64,000 nucleotides of DNA from Magicicada septendecula (taxonomy: Eukaryota > Arthropoda > Insecta > Hemiptera > Cicadidae), in the NCBI GenBank assembly GCA_034769895.1, contig CM068367.1, positions 348,029,611 to 348,093,610 on the forward strand, read 5' to 3'. The notes under the pieces are model-generated. The model searched no databases, had not been told where the DNA came from, and worked only from the letters and a program-made list of their open reading frames with translations. Below are positions 57,638 through 64,000 of this stretch, piece after piece (positions within the stretch are counted from its first letter, which is position 1; the number at the start of each line of letters is the position of its first letter). The translations under genes and the position numbers were made by a program.

Positions 57638-58861
57638 TACTTCCGTATTCCTTAAGGAATGGAAGTATGGTGATGGCAAAAAAAATCGTGTTCGAGATTA
57701 TTGCAGATTCTGATTCTACTACACTCAAAACATGAAAAAAAGTTGTTTTCCGAAAAGTGTCTGTGTGTCTATCTGTCTGTCTGTCTGTCTGTGTGTCTGT
57801 GTGTCTGTGTCTGTAGATTTTTTTTCTATGGCAAACGATAACTGCCGCAAATTCAAACAGAATCAAATAATTTTTTGCATGCAGCCCTGATTTGCAGAGT
57901 ACTCGCGACCTATTGTTTTTGGTGAAGATCGGTTGAGGTAAAGGGGTAGTTTACCAGCAACGGTTTTTTTTTAGCAAGGGTAATTTTGTTTGTTTGGCAA
58001 ACGATAACAGCCGCAAATTCAAACAGAATCAAATAATGTTTCGCATACAGCCCTGACTTGTAGAGTTCTCAAGATCTGTTGATTTTGGTGAAGATCGGTT
58101 AAGGGAAAGGGGTAGTTTACCTGTAACGTTTTATGTTTTAACAAGGGTATTTCCTATGGCAAACGATAACAGCCGCAAATTCAAACAGAATCAAAAGATT
58201 ATTTGCATACAGCCCTAAATTGTAGAGTTCGCAAGACCTATTGTTTTTGGTGAAGATCGGTTGAGGGAAAGGGGTAGTTTACCAGCAACGTTTTTTTAAC
58301 AAGGGTATTTTCTATGGCAAACGATAACAGCCGCAAATTCTAACAGAATCAAATAATGTTTTGCATACAGCTCTGATTTGAAGAGTACTCAAGACCTATT
58401 TTTTTTGGTGAAGATCGGTTAAGGGGAAGGGGTAGTTTACCAGCAACGTTTTTTTATCAAGCGTATTTTCTATGGCAAACGATAACAGCCGCAAATTCAA
58501 ACAGAATCAAATAATTGTTTGCATACGTCCCTGAATTGTAGAGGTCTCAATGGCTGTCGATTTTGGTGAAGATCGGTTAAGGGGAAGGGGTAGTTTACCT
58601 GCAACCTTTTACGTTTTAACAAGAGTAAAGTACTTGAAAATTTATTTAAACTTTTTGAAACAATGGTAATTGTTAAAAATAAAATAATTTTGTTGCCAGG
58701 CAATAAAATTATAATTTTTTCATTTTAATGTAATATAATATTTTTCATTTAATACAGCAATAAAAAGGCAGGTAAGACACAGCCTGGCTGTTTGGCTGAA
58801 AATGATTTTAAATATAAATCTTAGAATATGGAAGTCATGTATGGTTCTCCATACCGATATT
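57638..58861 (+). mobile_element. complete Helentron-like element with five core units
   Basis: This is the most complete copy. Left end TTACTTCCGTATTCC with palindrome, microsatellite of TGTC/TG at about 57,758-57,812, five core units (GAAGATCGGTT near 57,923, 58,091, 58,253, 58,411 and 58,569), post-array A+T-rich segment with TTGCCAGGCAATAAAATTAT, and right end with GGAAGTCATGTATGG, stem-loop and CCGATAT at 58,854-58,860. It encodes nothing recognisable and would need enzymes supplied elsewhere. Confidence 0.8.
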
Positions 58862-59003
58862 TCATTTTAATGTAATATAATATTTTTCATTTAATACAGC
58901 AATAAAAAGGCAGGTAAAACACAGCCTGGCTGTTTGGCTGAAAATGATTTTAAATATAAATCTTAGAATATGGAAGTCATGTATGGTTCTCCATACCGAT
59001 ATT
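58721..59003 (+). repeat. 142-bp right end duplicated in tandem
   Basis: 58,721-58,862 and 58,863-59,003 are nearly identical right-end segments (CATTTTAATGTAATATAATA to CCGATATT), including both stem-loops. Confidence 0.9.
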
Positions 59004-61149
59004 TTCGAAAGGTGTGTGTGTGTATCTGTAGATTTTTTTCTATGGCAAACGATAACAGCCGCAAATTCAAACAAAATCAAATACTTTTTGCATACAGCTC
59101 TGATTTGTAGAGTACTCAAGACCTATTGTTTTTGGTGAAGATCGGTTAAGAGAAAGGGGTAGTTTACCAGCAACGTTTTATGTTTTAACAAGGGTATTTC
59201 TTATGGCAAACGATAACAGCTGCAAATTCAAACAGAATCAAATAATTTTTTGCATGCTGCCCTGAATTGTAGAGTTCTCAAGCTCTATTGTTTTTGGTGA
59301 AGCTCGGTTAAGGGTAAGGGGTAGTTTACCAGCAACGTTTTATGTTTTAAAAGGGTATTTTCTATGGCAAACGATAACAGCCGCAAATTCAAACAATATC
59401 AAATAATAATTTGCATACACTTCTGATTTGTAGAGTACTCAGGACCTATTGTTTTCGGTGAAGATCGGTTAAGAGAAAGGGGTAGTTTACCGGCAACTTT
59501 TTTTTTTTAAACAAGGGTAATTATTTTCTATGACAAACGATAACAGCCGCAAATTCAAACAGAATCAAATAATATTTTGCATACAGCCCTGAATTGTAGA
59601 GTTCTCAAGATCTACTGTTTCAGGTGAAGATCGGTTAAGGCAAAGGGGTAGTTTACCAGCAACGTTTTATGTTTTAAAAGGGTATTTTATATGGCAAACG
59701 ATAACAGCCGCAAATTCAAACAGAATCAAATAATTATTTGCATATCGTCCTGATTTGTAGAGTACCAAAGACCTATTGTTTTTGGTGAAGATCGGTTATG
59801 GGGAAGGGGTAGTTTACCGGCAACATTTTTTGTTTTAACAAAGGTAATTTTCTTTGACGAACGATAACTGCCGTAAATTCAAACAGAATCAACTACTTTT
59901 TTACATACCTTTTTGAATTATACAGAACGCAAGGTTTATTGATTTTGTTGAAGATCGGTTAAGGGAAGGGGTAGTTTACCTGCAACGTTTTATGTTTTAA
60001 CAAGGGTATTTCTTATGGCAAACGATAACAGCTGCAAATTCAAATAGAATCAAATAATTTTTTGCATGCTGCCCTGAATTGTAGAGTTCTCAAGATCTGT
60101 TGTTTTTGGTGAAGATCGGTTAAGGGAAAGGGGTAATTTACCAGCAACGTTTAATGTTTTAAAAGGGTATTTTCTATGACAAACGATAACAGCCGCAAAT
60201 TCAAACAGAATCAAATAATTATTTGCATACAGTTCTGATTTGTAGAGTACTCAAGACCTATTGTTTTTGGTGAAGATCGGTTAAGAGAAAGGGGTAGTTT
60301 ACCGGCAACGTTTTTTTTTTTTAAACGAGGGAAATTATTTTCTATGACAAACGATAACAGCCGCAAATTCAAACAGAATCAAATAATGTTTTGCATACAG
60401 CCCTGAATTGTAGAGTTCTCAAGATCTATTGTTTCAGGTGAAGATCGGTTAAGGGAAGGGGTAGTTTACCGGCAACGTTTTATGTTTTAACAAGGGTATT
60501 TCTTATGGCAAACGATAATAGCTGCAAATTCAAACAGAATCAAATAATTTTTTGCATGCTGCCCTGAGTTGTAGAGTTCTCAAGACCTCTTGTTTTTGGT
60601 GAAGATCGGTTAAGGCAAAGGGGGAGTTTACCAGCAACGTTTTATGTTTTAAAAGGGTATTTTTTATGGCAAACGATAACAGCCGCAAATTCAAACAGAA
60701 TCAAATAATTATTTGCATACAGCCCTGATTTGTAGAGTACTAAAGACCTGTTGTTTTTGGTGAAGATCGGTTAAGGGGAAGGGGTAGTTTACCGGCTACA
60801 TTTTATGTTTTAACAAGGGTAATTTTGTCTTTGACGAACGATAACTGCCGTAAATTCAAAGAGAATCAAATAATCTTTTGTATACAGCCCTGAATTGTAG
60901 AGTTCTCAAGACCTATTGTTTTGGTGAAGATCGGTTAAGGGAAAGGGGTAGTTTACCAGCAACGTTTTGTGTTTTAACAAGGGTATTTTCTATGGCATAC
61001 GATAAGAGCCGTAAATTCAAACAGAATAAAAAATTTTTTTGCATACAGCCCTGATTTGTAGAGCACTCAAGACTTGTTGTGTTTGGTGAAGATCGGTTAA
61101 GGGAAAGGGGTAGTTTACCTGCAACATTTTGTTTTATCAAGGGTAATTT
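59004..61149 (+). repeat. array of about 13 core units of 160 bp
   Basis: It opens abruptly at TTCGAAAGGTGTGTGTG (a truncated microsatellite region, no left end) and contains about 13 units marked by GAAGATCGGTTAAG between 59,137 and 61,088. Invariant-looking boxes are CAAACGATAACAGCCGCAAA, AATTCAAACAGAATCAAATA, GTAGAGT and GGGGTAGTTTACC. Units alternate between a variant with GCTGCAAATTC and GCATGCTGCCCTG and others, hinting at multi-unit duplication. Confidence 0.85.
59186..60464 (+). repeat. first copy of a 1.28-kb segmental duplication
   Basis: Eight core units here recur in the same order at 62,722-64,000, with a handful of substitutions and a one-base change in a T run. Offset is 3,536-3,537 bp. 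The second copy reaches the window edge, so the duplication may be longer. Confidence 0.85.
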
Positions 61150-61945
61150 TTACTTCCATGTTCCTTAAGGAAATGGAAGTATGGTGATGGCAAAAAAAAA
61201 TCGTGTTCGAGATTATTGCAGATTCTGATTGTACTACACTCAAAACATGAAAAAAAGTCATTCTTCGAAAAGTGTCTGTGTGTCTGTCTGTAGATTTTTT
61301 TCCTATGGCAAACGATAACAGCCGTAAATTCAAACAGATTCAAATAATTTTTTGCATGCAGCCCTGATTTGTAGAGTACTCAAGACCTATTGTTTTTGGT
61401 GAAAATCGGTTAAGGGAAAGGGGTAGTTTACCAGCAACTGGTTTTTTTAATCAAGGGTAATTTTTTTCTATGTCAAACGATAACAGTCGCAAATTTAAAC
61501 AGAACCTACTACTCTTTTGCATACTGCTCTGAATTGTAGAGTTTTCAAAACCTGTTGTTTTTGGTGAAGATCGGTTGAGGGAAAGGGGTAGTTTACCTGC
61601 AACGTTTTATGTTTTAAAAAGGGTATTTTCTATGGCAAACGATAACAGCCGCAAATTCAAACAGAATCAAATAAGTTTTTGCATGCAGCCCTGATTTGTA
61701 GAGTGCTCAAAACCTGTTGTTTTTGGTGAAGATCGGTTAAGGGAAAGGGTTAGTTTACCGGCTACGTTTTATGTTTTAACAAGCGTATTTTCTATGGCAA
61801 ACGATAACAGCCGCAAATTCAAACATAATCAAATAATTTTTTGCATACAGCCCTGATTTGTAGAGTACTCAAGACCTATTGTTTTCGGAGAAGATCGGTT
61901 AAGGGAAAGGGGTAGTTTACCTGCAGCTTTTTTTATCAAGGGTAA
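61150..61945 (+). mobile_element. Helentron-like segment with four core units
   Basis: Left end TTACTTCCATGTTCC with palindrome, a short TGTC microsatellite near 61,273-61,290, then four core units (61,400, 61,565, 61,726, 61,889). No right end; the next left end follows directly. Confidence 0.8.
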
Positions 61946-64000
61946 TTACTTCCATATTCCTTAAGGAATGGAAGTATGGTGATGGCTAAAAAAATCGTGT
62001 TCGAGATTATTCCAGAATCTGATTCTACTACGCTCAAAACATGAAAAAAGTCGTTTTCCGAAAAGTGTCTGTGTGTGTGTCTGTCTGTAGATTTTTTTTT
62101 TTAGCAAACGATAACAGCCGAAAATTCAAACAGAACCAAATAATTTTTTGCATACAGCCCTGATTTGTAGAGTACTCACGACCTATTGTTTTTGGTGAAG
62201 ATCGGTTGAGGGAAAGGGGTAGTTTACCAGCAACGGTTTTTTTTATCAAGGGAATTTTTTTTGGCAAAAGATAACAGCCGCAAATTCAAACAGAATCAAA
62301 TAATGTTTCGTATACAGCCCTGAATTGTAGAGTTCTCAAGACCTGTTGTTTTTGGTGAAGATCGGGTAAGGGAAAGGGGTAGTTTACCGGTAACGTTTTA
62401 TGTTTTAACAAGGGTATTTCCTATGGCAAACGATAACAGCCGCAAATTCAAACAGAATCAAAAGATTATTTGCATACATCCCTAAATTGTAGAGTTCTCA
62501 AGACCTATTGTTTTTGGTGAAGATCGGTTGAGGGAAAGGGGTAGTTTACCAGCAACGTTTTTTTAACAAGGGTATTTTTTATGGAAAACGATAACAGCCG
62601 CAAGTTCAAACAGAAGCAAATAATTTTTTGCATACAGCCCTGATTTGTAGAGTACTCAAGACCTATTGTTTTTGGTGAAGATCGGTTGAGGGAAAGGGGT
62701 AGTTTACCTGCAACGTTTTTTTAACAAGGGTATTTCTTATGGCAAACGATAACAGCTGCAAATTCAAACAGAATCAAATAATTTTTTGCATGCTGCCCTG
62801 AATTGTAGAGTTCTCAAGCTCTATGGTTTTTGGTGAAGCTCGGTTAAGGGTAAGGGGTAGTTTACCAGCAACGTTTTATGTTTTAAAAGGGTATTTTCTA
62901 TGGCAAACGATAACAGCCGCAAATTCAAACAATATCAAATAATAATTTGCATACACTTCTGATTTGTAGAGTACTCAGGACCTATTGTTTTCGGTGAAGA
63001 TCGGTTAAGAGAAAGGGGTAGTTTACCGGCAACTTTTTTTTTTTTAAACAAGGGTAATTATTTTCTATGACAAACGATAACAGCCGCAAATTCAAACAGA
63101 ATCAAATAATATTTTGCATACAGCCCTGAATTGTAGAGTTCTCAAGATCTACTGTTTCAGGTGAAGATCGGTTAAGGCAAAGGGGTAGTTTACCAGCAAC
63201 GTTTTATGTTTTAAAAGGGTATTTTATATGGCAAACGATAACAGCCGCAAATTCAAACAGAATCAAATAATTATTTGCATATCGTCCTGATTTGTAGAGT
63301 ACCAAAGACCTATTGTTTTTGGTGAAGATCGGTTATGGGGAAGGGGTAGTTTACCGGCAACATTTCTTGTTTTAACAAAGGTAATTTTCTTTGACGAACG
63401 ATAACTGCCGTAAATTCAAACAGAATCAACTACTTTTTTACATACCTTTTTGAATTATACAGAACGCAAGGTTTATTGATTTTGTTGAAGATCGGTTAAG
63501 GGAAGGGGTAGTTTACCTGCAACGTTTTATGTTTTAACAAGGGTATTTCTTATGGCAAACGATAACAGCTGCAAATTCAAATAGAATCAAATAATTTTTT
63601 GCATGCTGCCCTGAATTGTAGAGTTCTCAAGATCTGTTGTTTTTGGTGAAGATCGGTTAAGGGAAAGGGGTAATTTACCAGCAACGTTTTATGTTTTAAA
63701 AGGGTATTTTCTATGACAAACGATAACAGCCGCAAATTCAAACAGAATCAAATAATTATTTGCATACAGTTCTGATTTGTAGAGTACTCAAGACCTATTG
63801 TTTTTGGTGAAGATCGGTTAAGAGAAAGGGGTAGTTTACCGGCAACGTTTTTTTTTTTTAAACGAGGGAAATTATTTTCTATGACAAACGATAACAGCCG
63901 CAAATTCAAACAGAATCAAATAATGTTTTGCATACAGCCCTGAATTGTAGAGTTCTCAAGATCTATTGTTTCAGGTGAAGATCGGTTAAGGGAAGGGGTA
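61946..64000 (+). mobile_element. Helentron-like segment with at least 12 core units, open at window end
   Basis: Left end at 61,946 with palindrome, microsatellite near 62,063-62,087, then at least 12 core units that continue past the window. From 62,722 on it is the second copy of the duplication at 59,186-60,464. Confidence 0.8.

Noticed and set aside
30397-62267. Recurrent short open frames beginning FEFAAVIVCHRKK or NLRQLSFAIEKK
   Set aside because: They are translations of the core repeat, microsatellite and left end of the non-coding element; every copy gives different truncations and no domain.
53900-64000. Regularly spaced repeats resembling a CRISPR array
   Set aside because: Units of about 160 bp are similar along their whole length with no unique spacers, and the context is an insect transposon array.

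Overview
The window looks like insect nuclear DNA: A+T-rich, intron-containing, dense in microsatellites and degraded transposons, with no rRNA or tRNA gene and no bacterial-style operon that I could see. The one host gene I can support is a chemosensory receptor of the insect gustatory receptor (GR) family on the + strand. Its first exon is at 23,812-24,702, with short phase-0 exons at 25,337-25,405 and 27,250-27,339; I could not find the terminal exon. Long introns, decayed LINEs, mariner, hAT, P-like and piggyBac remnants would fit a large-genome hemimetabolous insect such as a cockroach or termite, but the exact group is inference only.

Layout. 0.5-17 kb: a mariner-like remnant, a possible solo LTR, five minus-strand non-LTR retrotransposon (LINE) fragments and a hAT-like tail. 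20-28 kb: inverted repeats, then the GR gene, whose first intron carries a very long hairpin with a hammerhead-like CTGATGA/GAAA core. 28.9-32.8 kb: first copies of a tandem-repeat transposon. 33.06-35.38 kb: a nearly intact piggyBac element with terminal inverted repeats, a TTAG duplication and one frameshift before the Cys-rich tail. 37.2-38.8 kb: a P-element-like transposase tail broken by a Helitron-like insert. 39.9-44.3 kb: two LINE tails, a second mariner-like remnant and a diverged copy of the tandem-repeat transposon. 44.3-53.7 kb: mostly featureless DNA with microsatellites, a 115-bp tandem repeat and AT-cored palindromes.

The most interesting system fills about 53.7-64 kb and recurs at 28.9, 32.3 and 42.5 kb. 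It is a non-coding family with a palindromic left end starting TTACTTCC, a TG/TGTC microsatellite, a variable number of roughly 160-bp core repeats (about 46 here from 54 to 64 kb), and a right end carrying the inverted copy of the left-end motif followed by a short stem-loop and CCGATAT. This matches the known architecture of non-autonomous Helentrons (HINEs; molluscan pearl and fly DINE-1/mini-me are examples). Copies sit head to tail, left ends recur within the array, and a block of about 1.28 kb is duplicated almost without change, so a transposon appears to be turning into a satellite DNA in this locus.
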